Shown piece by piece: positions 1 to 11,228 of a DNA stretch of 64,000 nt (the stretch's first letter is position 1; the number at the start of each line of letters is the position of its first letter). The notes under the pieces were generated by a model that worked only from the letters and a program-made list of their open reading frames with translations, was not told the DNA's origin and ran no database searches. The stretch comes from Montifringilla adamsi (Eukaryota; Chordata; Aves; Passeriformes; Passeridae). The translations under genes were made by a program, and so were the position numbers. The stretch spans positions 1,360,119-1,424,118 of the forward strand of contig JAGGNK010012559.1 in assembly GCA_017590115.1 (NCBI GenBank), given 5' to 3'.

Positions 1-36
1 GGAAGGGAAGGGAAGGGAAGGGAAGGGAAGGGAAGG
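1..36. repeat. (GGAAG)n microsatellite
   Basis: About seven copies of a purine pentamer run from the first base of the window, so the array probably continues upstream. The same motif recurs at 5881-5926. It is a simple repeat with no coding content. Confidence 0.95.
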
Positions 37-224
37 GGGGCTTTGGGTCCTTCCCAGATCTGGAATTCCAGGAATTAACAAAGCCTGGAGCTCCAGCATC
101 ACTTCAGGGCTGTAGGAAGGGAAAAGTGGGAGATTGGCATGGCCAGGGAAGGGGATCCAGAGGAGAATCAGAGCTGGGAGCTGTAAAATTGGCTTTTAGT
201 TTGCAGTTCATGCACTGGATCAGA

Positions 225-735
225 TATAAAACATACACATATGGGGATATTTTATAGATATAATTCCAGATTTATAAAACAAATGTATATTTATATTATA
301 TATTACATATTATATATTAATAAATATATGCACTATAATTCTATCATATATATGTATTTATATTATATATTATATATTATATAGTATATTTTATAATTAC
401 ACAATATGATATAAATGTATATATTTATATGATATAGTGTATTTTATAAACATATTATTTATTATATGTAATATATTTAATACATACTATATTAATATAT
501 ATTTAAATATTTAAATATAAATTTATAAATACATTTTAAAATATACCATATGATACAGTATATTTTATTCTATTATATAATATACAATATATAATATTAA
601 CACCTTATTTCTGATAGCATACTCCTATAAATGACATTATATCTATAAGTAATAATGTGTATTTAAAAAAGTATGAGTGTATAATGTATTTATACTGTAT
701 AATACCTGTATTAATTTATTAAATAGTCCATATAT
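225..735. repeat. AT-rich low-complexity block
   Basis: About 500 bp made almost entirely of TATA, ATAT and TTTATA words, with no clean unit. It ends directly against the 3' end of a CR1 fragment at 751. It is best read as a decayed AT microsatellite. I see no gene or ordered motif in it. Confidence 0.9.
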
Positions 736-750
736 AAATAAATAAATAAA

Positions 751-950
751 ATTCCAGGATCACTGGGGCTGGAAAAGTGCTCCAAGGTCACCAAGTCCAC
801 CCTGTGCCTGATCCCCTCCTTGTCCCCATCCCAGAGCTCTGAGTGCCACATCCAGGAAACCCTGGGACACCTCCAGGGATGGGCACTCCAACCCTCCCTG
901 GGCAGCCACTGCCAAGGCCTGAGCACCCTTTCCATGCAGACATTTCCCCC
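751..950 (-). mobile_element. CR1 LINE 3' end, 5'-truncated
   Basis: Read on the minus strand this is the typical CR1 3' region: a stretch related to 'GTGCCCATCCCTGG', then 'CCTGGATGTGGCACT', then the 'TTCCAGCCCCAGTGATCC' terminus at 751. Only the last ~200 bp are present, as is usual for avian CR1. No reverse-transcriptase sequence remains. A related fragment in the same orientation follows at 1134. Confidence 0.85.
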
Positions 951-1133
951 AATATGCAAAAATGGGACTTTAAGGACTTTCAGAGCTCCTTTTCTGTTGG
1001 TGTGAGGGGTTTGGAGCTGTGGGGGAACAGGAAATGTTCCCTGCCAGAAGAGGCTGGGGTAGGAACACCTCTGCTGCTGGGGGTTGCATTGGATCGATAT
1101 TTCCCTTTTGGGAAAAGCCTTTGGGATTTGGTG

Positions 1134-1412
1134 TTCAGGATCCCAGGAATGAGGTGGGAAAAGAGCTCCAAGGACATTGAGTCCCAGCTGATCCCCACCT
1201 TGTCCCCAGCCCAGAGCTCTGAGTGCCACATCCAGGAATTCCTGGGACACCCCCAGGGATGGGCACTCCAAACCTCCCTGGGCAGCCCCTGCCAAGGCCT
1301 GATCCCCCTTTCCATGGGGAAATTCCTGCTGTGCCCACCCTGAGCCTGCCCTGGCCCAGCCTGAGGCCGTTCCCTCTCCTCCTGTCCCTGTTCCCTGGAG
1401 CAGAGCCTGATT
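1134..1412 (-). mobile_element. CR1 LINE 3' end, 5'-truncated
   Basis: A second minus-strand CR1 fragment about 180 bp beyond the first. Its inner part (1255-1400) is almost identical to 44705-44850 and 57585-57740, so these three belong to one CR1 subfamily. The 3' terminus lies near 1134. The sequence turns unique after about 1412. Confidence 0.85.
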
Positions 1413-2574
1413 TCCCCCATTTCCACCCAGGAATGTCTGTGGGATGAGCCCCTGGCTTGGAGCAGAATCCTTTCAGGCTGGGATTTTTTGGAACATCCCT
1501 GACTGTGTTCCACATCCAACCCCTGTTTCCAGCACTGCCTTTGCTCCCTACTTTTGGCATTTCGGGAGGGACATGGACTCGGGCTGGTGGAGGGAAATGA
1601 GCTTCGAGCAGGAGCAGGAGGGCTGAAATCAAACCCCATCCTGGCTGGAAAACAGACAAAAAGCAGTTGGAAAAAAAAACGAAAAGAGAGATCTGGAGAC
1701 CCTGCCCAGATGGTCACCGCAGGGTCCCGAGGGGAGCAGGGATGGAAATCAGGGAAATAACGGGATTTTAATTCCTGCAATCATCACCATCCTGTCAGCT
1801 CGGCGCTGGGGAGAACAATCAACAGCTGACTCTGATGGGACATTTCGCCGTTGCCATTGGAAACGTTCGCGGCTCCTTCCAAAAAGCCCGAGCCGGGGGA
1901 AGGATGCGAACGCCGAGTGCTGAGCACGAGATTCCTGCTCGCTTTCCAGCAGGGATTTTTTTTTTTTTTTTCTGGGGGTCATTTGAGGATAAAACCAGAC
2001 AATGATTGATCAGGGGCAAAGTGGCTCCATCTGGCTCGGGGATCCGACTGTTTTGCGCCGCTTTCCCAGGTAGTTTTGGCGGTTTAGGAGCTCAATTCTA
2101 TCCCTAAAATAGAATTTTAGACTTGTGAGAGAGGCTGAAAATCCCCCGTGGTTTCAGCAGAGCTCTGTGGTAGTGATACAGAAACATTTTTAATTGCAAC
2201 CCTCTGCTCTTAACAGCCTTTCATCCACGTGTTCCGTTTTTTCTGCATCCTTAAAAGACTCCTTTTGGATGTCTTGTGGCAGGAATGACTCATCTCACCT
2301 GACACGAGGAGGGAGAGAACCGGAGCCTGCTTTTTTCCTGCCTCCTTTCCTTCTGATCTCGGAATTTATAATTCTTCTGCTGTGTTTAAAGCCTCAGCAT
2401 CCCCTCAATTACGGCGTGAGGAGAAGAAAACAACCCCGGGGTGGGCTGGGGGAGAGGAGCGGGAGGAAGGACAGGGCAGTGGGGTCCTGGGAGGGGTTTA
2501 GGGCTGCCTGTGGGGTTTAGGTCAGGTTTGGGTTTGTCCCTCTCTTTATACCCCTCAAGTGCCAAGAAAACCCG
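1413..2574. other. Unrepeated stretch with a possible conserved element at 1745-2120
   Basis: No gene is evident. The part at 1745-2120 is not repeated in the window and is richer in CpG than its surroundings. It contains a CAGCTG E-box and a short poly-T at 1956-1971. This composition resembles conserved non-coding elements, but conservation cannot be judged from one sequence. Frames through it show no splice-bounded exon that I recognise. Confidence 0.3.
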
Positions 2575-2802
2575 CAGGGAAGGGAAGGAGAAAGGGGAAA
2601 GGGGAGAGGAAAAGGGGAAAGGAAAAGGGGAAAGGGAAAAGGGGAAAGGGAAAGGGGAAAGGAAAAGGAAAAGAGAAAAGGGGAGAGGAAAAGGGGAGAG
2701 GAAAAGGGGAAGGGAAAATGGGAAAGGGGAGAGAAAAGGGGGGAGAGAAAAGGGGAAAGGAAAAGGGAAAAGGATAAGGGGAGAGGAAAAGGGAAAGAAA
2801 AG
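2575..2802. repeat. Polypurine tract (GGGGAAAGGAAAA-like)
   Basis: About 230 bp with almost no pyrimidines on the plus strand, built from GGGGAAA and GGAAAA words. Lys/Glu/Gly-rich frames on plus and Phe/Pro/Leu-rich frames on minus are composition artefacts. Tracts like this can adopt triplex DNA. Comparable tracts with the pyrimidines on the plus strand lie at 10.2, 10.8 and 16.4 kb. Confidence 0.95.
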
Positions 2803-2867
2803 TGTGTGTTTAGAATTCATCAATTTTTTTCCTCCAAAGCATTGGAGGTCACTTGGAGGAAATCACA

Positions 2868-3150
2868 AAGAGCTGGAGTTCAAAGAGACCTTTTAAAGGT
2901 CATTGAATCCAACCCCCTTAACGAGCAGGGACACCTTCCCCACAACCCCTAAACCAGGTTCTCAGAGCCTCATCCAACCTGGCCTTGAATTTCTCCAGGG
3001 ATGGAGCAGCCACAGCTTCTCTGGGCACCCCGTGCCAGTATCTGACCACCCTCACCGTAAAAAAACTCTTCCTTGGATATTTCCAGGTTTGGGGCATCCC
3101 GTGCCAGCCTTTGACCACCCTCATTGTAAAAAACAATCTCCTCCTTTCAC
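2868..3150 (-). mobile_element. CR1 LINE 3' end with internal duplication
   Basis: Minus-strand CR1 of an older type: 'GAATCCAACCCCC' near the 3' end, then 'CATCCAACCTGGCCTTGAA', then the 'GACCACCCTCA..GTAAAAAA' block. That last block appears twice (about 3027-3075 and 3095-3145), so the element carries a ~70 bp internal tandem duplication. Confidence 0.85.
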
Positions 3151-3700
3151 CAAATCCCCCTCAAACTGCTCCTCTCACAGCTCAAGCTCCTGGCAGACAA
3201 AATGTGTATTTTTATTTCTTCCCCCCCTTCACCTGACATCTTTCAGTTGGTGTTCCTGTGGCCTGAGCGCTGAAATAAACCCCCAAATCCCAAAATATCC
3301 CTTTCCTGTGACCTCACCTCCGCTGCGGTGACAGCGGCACCTTCCCGGGGGGACATTCAGCCCTGGATGCCCGAATAACCCTCGGTGTCAAATTTCTTCT
3401 CCGCCCTCTCCCGAGTGCCTCAGAATTATCTCAGAATTATCCCCAGCCCTTGAAATTTTGGCTGAGTCAGGCTGGTGGGGAGGGAAGTGTTGGAATATTC
3501 CGGGGAAGGCTGGGGTTAATTAGTGCTTTGCATAATTAGTGCTTTGTGAGTGCTGGGTGTTGTTTTCTGCCCTGAAGGGTTTCCTGGGATGCTCCAGCTC
3601 ATCTTCCCGGGCTCCTGAGCAGCCAAAGTCCACCTGGGAATTGTCACAGGCCACCCCTGTCCCCGGAGTAGGGTGGCAGTGGCTTTGGAGCAGATTTTTG
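3151..3700. other. Unrepeated stretch, no gene seen
   Basis: A CpG-containing part at 3320-3400 and a short direct repeat of 'TCAGAATTATC' near 3420-3440. No open frame, splice structure or transposon end was recognised. A role as a conserved element is possible but untested. Confidence 0.3.
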
Positions 3701-3858
3701 TTGGAATTCAGGATGGACTCCATCCCTCTGAGTTCCAGAACTGGAATTCCAGAAATGGAATTTGGGATGGATTCCAGCCCTTTGAATTCCAGAATTGGAA
3801 TTTGGGATGGATTCCATCCCTCTGAATTCCAGAATTGGAATTCGGGATGGATTCCTGG
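3701..3858. repeat. ~40 bp minisatellite, about 3.5 copies
   Basis: The unit contains 'GGGATGGATTCCATCCCT' followed by 'GAATTCCAGAATTGGAATT'. Both words are imperfect palindromes, so single strands could fold. The overlapping 73-149 residue frames on both strands come from this array. Confidence 0.85.
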
Positions 3859-4289
3859 AGCACACCCAGCCCTTCCTGAGCTTTGTGCTCTTCCAGGCTT
3901 GGAAAAGCCCCCCTGGAATCTCCAGGCACCCGGGGGAAGGGAAGGGAGGGACTGGTGCTGGTGCTCTCCTAGAATTTCTTTTCTGTAATTATTGAGGTCA
4001 TCATGGAATTGGAGAATGGGGTGGGACAGGACTGGAAATCATCTGGGACATCTTTCACCGGGAAAAGCCACAAACTCACACCTTGCTTGTCACCAAACCT
4101 GCGGGAAAACAAAACAAAAAAACCTCTCCAAGGGCATTTTTAGTGTTAGGGAATCGGGGCATTGCTGTGTTCTGGCCAGGATGTGCAACAGCAATCATTT
4201 CATCCTCACTTTGCTGCGTTGTGCAGGGAAAATCATCCCATCCCACACGGGATTTTTCCCATATTTATCCATGAAAACCCCAGAGAAAT
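3859..4289. other. Unrepeated stretch, nothing recognised
   Basis: A 121-codon open frame crosses part of it (3992-4357), but I see no domain, signal peptide or splice context. I regard it as chance. Confidence 0.4.
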
Positions 4290-4620
4290 GCATTGGTTCA
4301 ATGCCATCATTCCCAAATAACCCAGTTCTTAGTGTTTGGGTTCCTATTGATTATTGACAATTGAAGCTTTCATTTTATTCTTTATTTAATTTAATTTTGG
4401 GTTGTTCCTAACCAGGAAATATTTGGCAAAAGAGCACAAAGAACTGTTGTTAATCTCTGCCAGGAGTTCCTAAATTTTGGATAAATTCACTCTGGGCTTG
4501 CAAGAAGAGCTTCTGTGAAGAGTTAAACTCATCAGCCCTCACCTGGTGAACAAATCCTTTGAGGAGAATCTTTATTTCCCTCCCCCCTGGACAAAGACAA
4601 ACCCCTGACTAAAATTAGTT
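4290..4620. repeat. Dispersed repeat, related to 25.4-26.3 kb
   Basis: 'TTCAATGCCAT' followed by 'CAGTTCTTAG' and 'TTCCTATTGATTATTGA', and later an 'ACAAA..CCTGACTAAA' end, match the order of words in the pair at 25437-26335. The minus strand of the right part carries AATAAAG, which would suit a degraded LTR read on minus. The identity of the element is not certain. Confidence 0.5.
4350..4545. repeat. Left arm of local inverted repeat
   Basis: The reverse complement of this stretch aligns with 5205-5405. Shared blocks include 'CTTCTTGCAAGCCCAGAGT', 'CTGGCAGAGATTAA' and 'AATAAAATGAAAGCT'. Identity by eye is roughly 80%. Spacing between the arms is about 660 bp. Confidence 0.75.
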
Positions 4621-5141
4621 TAAAAATTTAAAAATTTGATTCATTTCCAACCCTGGGAGTGGGATCTCCTTGAATATTGGAGTTGGATCCACAGGAGAAT
4701 TTTGGCTCTTTGCACCTCCACCAGTGATTAAGGACCTTATTAATGACAGATGATTTACAATTTATTTATTTAGAATGGATTAAAATTATTTATTTCATTA
4801 TTAAAACTTAAAATTTTGATAAAATTTATTTATTTCAATTTGAAAGCTTTGGGGCTATTTGCTTTAAGGGCTGCTCTCCTCCATTCCCACTGCTCCTGGA
4901 TGTGCCAGGCTGAATTTACCCTGGAGTGGTGTCCCTGACTTTTCCCTGACAATCCTGCCCCAAATGGTGTTGGATTTTTCCATAGAAATTCTGCTCTGAC
5001 CCCCATTTTGCCCCTTTGATTTCCACCTTTTTTATGTGGAGTGGCTCCTTTCAGTTTATTTCAGAAGTATCAGCACCTCAAATACAGCAACAGTTTCAAC
5101 TAAAGGTTTAAATTTTAAATTAAAGGCTCAAATTAAATGTT
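4621..5141. other. AT-rich spacer of the inverted repeat
   Basis: Rich in TTTATTTATTT and AAAATTT words, especially 4745-4850. No gene or transposon was recognised. It forms the loop between the two inverted arms. Confidence 0.6.
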
Positions 5142-5182
5142 AAAAAAAAAAAAAAAGAAGAAGAAGAAGAAGAAAAAAAAAA
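5142..5182. repeat. Poly-A / (GAA)n microsatellite
   Basis: A run of A followed by six or so GAA units and more A, just upstream of the right inverted-repeat arm. It could be the A-rich tail of an insertion, but no matching element end was found. Confidence 0.9.
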
Positions 5183-5204
5183 GTGCTGTTTTCTGTTCTC
5201 CAGG

Positions 5205-5405
5205 TGGGAACAGAGAGAGGATGAATTTCCTCTCTGCTCGTCACAGAATCTCTTCTTGCAAGCCCAGAGTAAATTTATGCAAAAATTGGGGATTTCTGGC
5301 AGAGATTAATAACAGCTTTTTGTGCTGTTTTCCCAAATATTTCATGGTTAGGAGCAATGGAAAATGAAGTTAAATAAAAAAATAAAATGAAAGCTGAAAT
5401 TAAAA
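5205..5405. repeat. Right arm of local inverted repeat
   Basis: The reverse-complement partner of 4350-4545. The homology fades at about 5405 and at about 5195. It matches only part of the dispersed repeat at 4290-4620, so it looks like a partial inverted copy. Confidence 0.75.
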
Positions 5406-8220
5406 TAATTGGAGTTACCTGTAGGGAGTAACTCATGGAGTCAGGAACATAGACCTGGCCACGAGGCTTTTATAGAAACAGTTATTAAACGTGAAAATGT
5501 TAAAATGTCCTTTTTCCTCTCATTTTGAGGAAACTGGACTGGGGGTGAGGAGAAGGATGAGCAGAGGGGTGGGAGAGAGAAAAAAAAAGAGGGAAGATGG
5601 AACTGAGATGTTCATTTGCCTTTTATTGTCTAATTAACTCCTGGCTAATGAGGAGCAGAACAGATTTTGTTTCTCTCTCTCTGGGTTGCTCCAAGGGAGG
5701 AATCCAGAGCCTGGTAGTTGATCCCATGGGGATTAGGCTGGATCTTCTTGGGAAAACAGGAGCCAAGCCAAGGAAAACTGCGCATTCCTTCAGGGCAGGG
5801 CAAAGCCTGGCAGGGTTTGTGTCCCCTGGTGCCACCTGGGGCGTGACACTTGAGTTTGTGTCCCCTGGTGCCACTCGGGGAGGAGGGAAGGGAAGGGAAG
5901 GGAAGGGAAGGGTAGGGAAGGGAAGGTGGTGTTTTTTTCCCAATTTTTTCCTCCTCTCCTGGTGACAGAAATTGAAATCCCGAAGCTCTGGCAGATGCAG
6001 GCTGCAGAAGGGTTCAGGTTTGCTCCCTCTGCTGCTGCAAGAGATGAAAATAAAAGGCAGGAAGGGGTGAATGAAACCTGCAGGGGTTCAGAGCTCAGAG
6101 CTGGCAGCTCTGTCTGTCTGAAGACTTCAGCATTCTCCTGATTTTCCAGTTTTTCCTGGCCCTGGACCTGACCTCCTGCTCACTTTTCCCATTCTCTGTT
6201 CATCCCCTCACGCTGTTCAATCTGGCCCAGGGCAGTGTGGGGTGAAATCAGATCTCCCAAATTCCCTCCCAGCAAGAGAGCTGTCCCAGGGCTGCCCATC
6301 CATCCTTTCCCTCCCTATTTTCCAGCTGTCCCAGCCATTCCCAGCCCGCCAGGGCTGTCCCGTGCTGCGGGATGTGGCTGCAATTCTTCTCCAGCTGGAA
6401 TTCTTCCCCAGCTTGAAGCTCCTCGTGGTGCAGGGTGAGAGATTTAAAGGCTGTTTGAAGATTTGTTTCCTACTGAAGTTGATCCAAACGGACAAACCAG
6501 GCTGGGGAAAGCTCCAATCCTGGATTTTGAGCCGGAGAGGAGGGATAATTTCTCATTCCCTGTGCTGGGAAGGACAGCCCTGGCTCCCAGGAGTGACCAT
6601 GAGCTGTCACCTCCTGGGGGTTGGTGGGGAAGGCACTGGGGTTGTCCCCTTCCAGAGGGGACCAGCTAAAAGCCATAACTCCATCATTTCTGTGTATGGA
6701 ATGAGCAGTGCCGGGGGGAAAAAACCAGAAAAAACCCATCCTGTTTGTGTCCCACCGTTTGGGGCTTTTTGTGTCCAAGGGGGGGGACACCTTTTTGTGT
6801 CCCCTCTGAGCACCCCCAGCCTTGCTGGGCTTTCCCATGTGTTGATTTTCCAGGGTTTTTGAGATTCCAGGTTGTTTCCTGCCCCACAAGCTCTCCCACC
6901 TGTGCCTCATTCCCTGCATAATTAACCAGTGGGCTCGTTAATTGCTCTGTGTTAATTCAGGGTGTGAATTGAAATAGAAACGGCTCCTTTCAGAGCCCGG
7001 GTCTCTTTGTTTTCCGCCCGGTGCCCGAGCTGGAGCTGAGCTCCCTCCCCTCATCCCGCTCCATCCCTGCCTTAAAACCAGCCCTGGATCCGTTTCCTCC
7101 TTTTCCACCGGAGTGTTTGACAATTTTTCCTGCTGTTCTTCCCTCGTTGTTGTTGTTTCTCCATCTGCCTGTCATTCTGGGGAGGCTGTGCTGGCTTTAA
7201 TTAATGAGGATTGTTGTTGGATTTGTGCTCATTATTCCTTCAGGAATGGGGCTTTATTTCTCCTGTTGGTTTTCCATTTGGAGCTGGCCTTTTCCAGCAC
7301 AAACCCCGCTCAGTTTAAAGGGGATTACTGGGGTTGAGAGTAAGCACTTGCACCCAGCCTAGGCAACACTTCCTTTTATTCCTAATTTTTATTTTGCTTT
7401 TGGCTGAAATCTTCATTATTCACCTGGGCAATGGGTGTAGAACAAGGAGATTTGGGAGGGGCTAAACCCCAGCACTGGTGACTAAATCTGGCTTTTAGGG
7501 GATTTTTAGGCAGTCCCAGAGCCCTGGGCACATGTGAAGGAGGCAGGGACAGGTCCATGGCGTGGCAAAGGTCCCACGACTCCCTGGATTTGCACTGAAC
7601 CCTCAGCAAACTCCACGCTGGAGCCTTTGGGATCTGCCTGGAGAGCTGTGGGACCAGCAGGATGCTCCTGGAGCTCAGGATCCCAGGCTGGACAGCAGCA
7701 CCAGGTGCCACAGATGTGTCCCTGCATCCTTCCCGTGTGCTCTGAGTGCATGAAAATCCCCCTAAAACCAGGTTTGGTCCCCAGCACTGGGGTTTCATCC
7801 AGCTCAGAGCTCCTTGTCCTACACCCAGCGTCATTCCCAGCTGGCGGAGGAAGGATTTGCTTGGAGATTTTCCTTTGAGTGCCTCTGGGACACCCAGCCC
7901 TGGTTAATTCAGCCCCAGAGGGTGCTGTGAGTGCTGCCCCAAACCCCTGAGTGAGCTCAGCCTACCTGGACCAGCCCCAGCATTCGAGTGGCCGCTGGGC
8001 TCGGGTTTTGCTGCTCCTGCCCAGGCTCTGACTCACTGATTTCCTCACTTACTGGAAACCCAGCTTGGTGTTGCAACATGGAATAAAACCCTCAGCCAAA
8101 CCAAAATATTGACGAATATTTCAATACTGAAGGGAAAAAATTGTAGCTTAGGAAACAGAGTTGCTGCATTTCCTCCCTAATCCTCCTTTGTGTGCCCTGA
8201 GTCAGTTCCATGGTTCCATG
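5406..8220. other. Mostly unrepeated 2.8 kb; possible conserved part at 6930-7330
   Basis: It contains a (GGGAA)n microsatellite at 5881-5926 next to a doubled 'GTGTCCCCTGGTGCCAC' word at about 5820 and 5858. The 6930-7330 segment has 'GCTTTAATTAATGAGG' and several TAAT-core words in balanced, unrepeated sequence, as many avian conserved elements do. No coding exon is convincing; open frames up to 206 codons lack domains. Confidence 0.35.
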
Positions 8221-8324
8221 GCCAGGCTGGAGGGGGCTTGGAGAGGCCTGGGATAGTGGAAGGCGACCCTGGGTGGGACTGGGTGGTCTTTAGAGCCCTT
8301 CCCAATCCATTCCATGGTTATAGA
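8221..8324 (+). mobile_element. CR1 LINE 3' terminal fragment
   Basis: About 100 bp of plus-strand CR1: 'GGCTGGAGGGGGCTTGGA', then a 'CCTGGGATAGTGGAAGG' word, ending with 'CCATTCCATGGTTATA'. It lies directly upstream of a longer CR1 fragment of the same orientation, giving two CR1 tails in tandem. Confidence 0.85.
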
Positions 8325-9022
8325 GCCAGGCTGGGAGAGCTGGGGGTGCTCCCCTGGAGAGGAGAAGGCTCCAGGGAGAGCTCAGAGCCCTTGCAGGGCC
8401 TCAAGGGGCTCCAGGAGAGCTGCAGAGGGACTGGGGACAAGGATGGAGGGACAGGACACAGGGAATGGCTCCCACTGCCAGAGGGCAGGGCTGGATGGGA
8501 TCTTGGCAATTGGGAATTGTTCCCTGGCAGGCTGGGGAGGGGCTGGGCTGGAATTGCCAGAGCAGCTGTGGCTGCCCCTGGATCCCTGGCAGTGCCCAAG
8601 GCCAGGCTGGACATTGGGGCTGGGAGCACCTGGGACAGTGGGAGGTGTCCCTGCCATGGCAGGAGTGGCACTGGATGGGATTTCAGGTCCCTCCCATCCT
8701 AAACCATTCCAGGATTCCCAGATATTTTGATCACTCCTTGGCTCTTTCACCCTTCACATCACCAGCTGAAATTCCTTTCCCAACACAAAACAGGGAGGAA
8801 GGAATTCCTGTCACGTTTTCCATGAAAAGGGCTCTCACTTGGACTTCTCCTTCCTGTGACCATGACACCAAAAATGTCCAAAATGGCCCCAGATCCCACT
8901 GCCCATCTTTGGAGAAGCACCAGGCACCTCAGAACAGACCCAGCTGCAGTCACTGACCTCCCACAAGATTTTTAAGCATTGAAAACTTCATTTGTTAGGT
9001 AAATTTATCAATTGATTTGATA
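8323..9022 (+). repeat. Inverted segmental duplication, arm 1
   Basis: About 700 bp matching 15573-16297 in reverse complement. It comprises the CR1 at 8325-8719 plus about 300 bp of non-CR1 flank. By eye the CR1 part is about 96% identical and the flank about 98%. Both arms share the same CR1 5' break point and the same 3' flank. That indicates copying of DNA rather than two retrotransposition events. Confidence 0.9.
8325..8719 (+). mobile_element. CR1 LINE 3' end, 5'-truncated
   Basis: Plus-strand CR1 beginning at 'GCCAGGCTGGGAGAGCTGG' and running through 'GGCTCCAGGGAGAGCTCAGA' to a 3' end at 'CCATTCCAGGATTCCC'. It is the same subfamily as 43996-44187 and nearly identical to the minus-strand copy at 15898-16297. 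The match to the latter continues past the element's end, which makes this copy part of a segmental duplication. Confidence 0.9.
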
Positions 9023-9624
9023 TTTAATTGATTCAATTTATTCCCAGTGGATCCATCCTGGGGTAGCAGGACAGTGGCTCCAGCTGGATTTGGCCCTGGA
9101 TTGTGCATGGAGGGGTGTAGAGTTGGCTGGTCAACCAAGGAGGGTTTCTCAGTCCAGGAGGGTTGAGGAGATCTTATCCCAGCCCATTCCAGGGATCCCT
9201 CTCCAGGGCAGAGGGCTGGCATGCCCGTCTGGCTCCACAGAGGGGGCTCTCGCTGGGGATGTTGGGGCCTGGGGTTGGGCTTGATGTTCCTTAGGGGGTC
9301 CTTGACAGCTTGGAATGTTCTGGGATTCCCTGAAAATAAAAAAGTGGTTCCAGGGCTGAGAACAGCCAGAAGGAACTGAAAACAGTACAGGATCCATGTG
9401 GATAAATGGAATTGTTAGGAGCACATTGGTGCTGAATTCCTGGAGATTTATTTATATTATTTATTTTTTTTTTATTTATTATTCCTAGCAAAGTTTGGGG
9501 GCTTCCTTTTCCTTTATTTTCTAGAAAGGAATTGCTTTTTTCTATAGAGAAATGTATTTTTTTTTGTAGTGTCTCTTTTTATGTTTATACAGCAACCTCT
9601 GCAATAGATAGATGGGAAATTGTT
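9023..9624. other. Unrepeated stretch, nothing recognised
   Basis: It begins with AT-rich sequence where the inverted-duplication homology fades. It contains a short T-rich run at about 9440-9480. No gene or transposon end was recognised. Confidence 0.4.
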
Positions 9625-9910
9625 CCTATATTTATATTTACATTTATATTTATATTTACATTTATATTTATATTTATTTATATATCTATATTTATATTAA
9701 TATCTATATCTATATTTATATCTATATTTGTATCTCTATTTCTACATTTATTGCTATTTTAAAAATATTTTACATTTCTACATATTTCTATTTTTATATA
9801 TTTCTATATTTATTTTTGTATATCTATATAATTTTAAAATTTAAAATTATATTTTTATATCTTTCAATATTTTTATATATTTAATTTTTAATATTTTTAT
9901 TTATATATTT
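9625..9910. repeat. (TATATT)n-rich AT microsatellite
   Basis: Hexamer-like TATTTA/TATATT units become irregular toward the right. The Ile/Tyr/Phe-rich frames across it are artefacts. Confidence 0.95.
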
Positions 9911-10164
9911 TCCATCTTCTCTCATACCTATGAATCCCCCCTTCCATGAATAATTTATCCCAGCCTGCCTGGCACTTCCTACAGATTACTCTGAATTCCT
10001 GGAAGCGTTGCACAAAGAATGAGAAATCCAAATGATTTTTAAAAAAGCAGGAAAAAAGCTATTCAATGTCACCAGAGGAACCAGTGTGGGAATAATAAAC
10101 CCAGTGTCACTGCAGGGGGAGGTGACAGTTCCTCACCTGTCACCAGGGCGAGGGTGTCAATGAT

Positions 10165-10425
10165 TTCCCTCTGCTTTTCCATGTATTTTTTCCCTCTTCT
10201 TCCCCCTCTTTTCTTTCTTATTTTCCCTTTTCTTTTCCCTCTTATTTTGTGTCTTTTTTCCCCTCTTTTCCCTCTTTCCCCCCTCTTTTCTCTCTTCTTT
10301 TCCTCCTTTTCCCCTCTTTTCCCCCTTATTTTCCTTCTTATTTTCTGTCTTTTTTCCCCTCTATTTCCCCCTCTTTTCTCTCTTTTTCCCCTCCTTTTTC
10401 CTCTTTTTCTGTTCCTCTCCCTGTG
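10165..10425. repeat. Polypyrimidine tract (TTTTCCCCTC)n
   Basis: About 260 bp of almost pure T and C on the plus strand. The 90-codon Phe/Ser/Leu/Pro frames here are compositional. Confidence 0.95.
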
Positions 10426-10507
10426 GACCCTGTGACTCCACCCTCAGCTCTGGACCCTTCCCAGTGTGGTCACCCCGGTGCTGTCCCTGCTCCCTGCAAT
10501 CCCAGAG

Positions 10508-10612
10508 GGATTAAATGCTGGGATTTTAATCACTGAGACTTTAGAACCATTTGGTATCATTTTAATAATTGGGATTTTATATTAATTGGGATTTTAGATT
10601 AAATGGGATTTT
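10508..10612. repeat. Short degenerate tandem repeat
   Basis: The word 'GGGATTTTA' recurs about four times with AT spacers of 10-20 bp. It is a weak minisatellite. Confidence 0.5.
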
Positions 10613-10808
10613 AGCAGCTGCCCAGCCTCTCGTGGAGCTCTTTTTGTGCAAGGCCTGAAATTGCTGTGTCAGAGGATCCAAACTTCTGATGCTGCTGCTA
10701 ATTTTAGGTAATGATTAAAAATAATGTTATTTATAAATGAGCTGCCCTTGCTGAACTCCAGCCTGGGATCACAGAGTCCTGAAGGGTGGAAAAACCCTCT
10801 GAGGTTTT

Positions 10809-11036
10809 TCCTTTCCTTTCCCTTTCCCTTTCCCTTTCCTTTTCCTTTTCCTTTTCCTTTTCTTTTTCCTTTTCCTTTTCCTTTTCTTTTTCCTTTTCCT
10901 TTTCCTTTCCCTTTTCCTTTCCCTTTTCCTTTCCCTTTTCCTTTCCCTTTTCCTTTCCCTTTTCCTTTCCCTTTTCCTTTCCCTTTTCCTTTCCCTTTTC
11001 CTTTCCCTTTCCTTCCCCTTTCCTTCCCCTCCCCTC
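10809..11036. repeat. Polypyrimidine microsatellite (CCCTTTTCCTTT)n
   Basis: About 230 bp. The left half is CCTTTT-type; the right half is a very regular 12 bp CCCTTTTCCTTT unit. It has mirror symmetry suited to triplex formation. It also begins within 400 bp of the previous pyrimidine tract. Confidence 0.95.
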
Positions 11037-11228
11037 AGAATTTTGGTTGTACTGGGGACAAATCCAGGTTTAGTCCATTTTCCCCCTCTCATTCCTGATT
11101 TCTCCAGGTTTGGGATCACGGTTTTCCAGCTGCATTTGCTGTCACTGAGATATTTTCAGCTCTGCTTGCAGCAAGGGGAGCACAGGGGGATCGTGGTGAA
11201 ACCTGACCCTGAAATCTTCATTCAGCGA
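11035..11228 (+). repeat. Direct duplication, copy 1
   Basis: The unit starts at 'AGAATTTTGGTTGT' and includes 'TCTCATTCCTGATTTCTCCA' and 'GAAACCTGA'. It aligns to 11413-11680 in the same orientation about 380 bp downstream. Confidence 0.8.
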
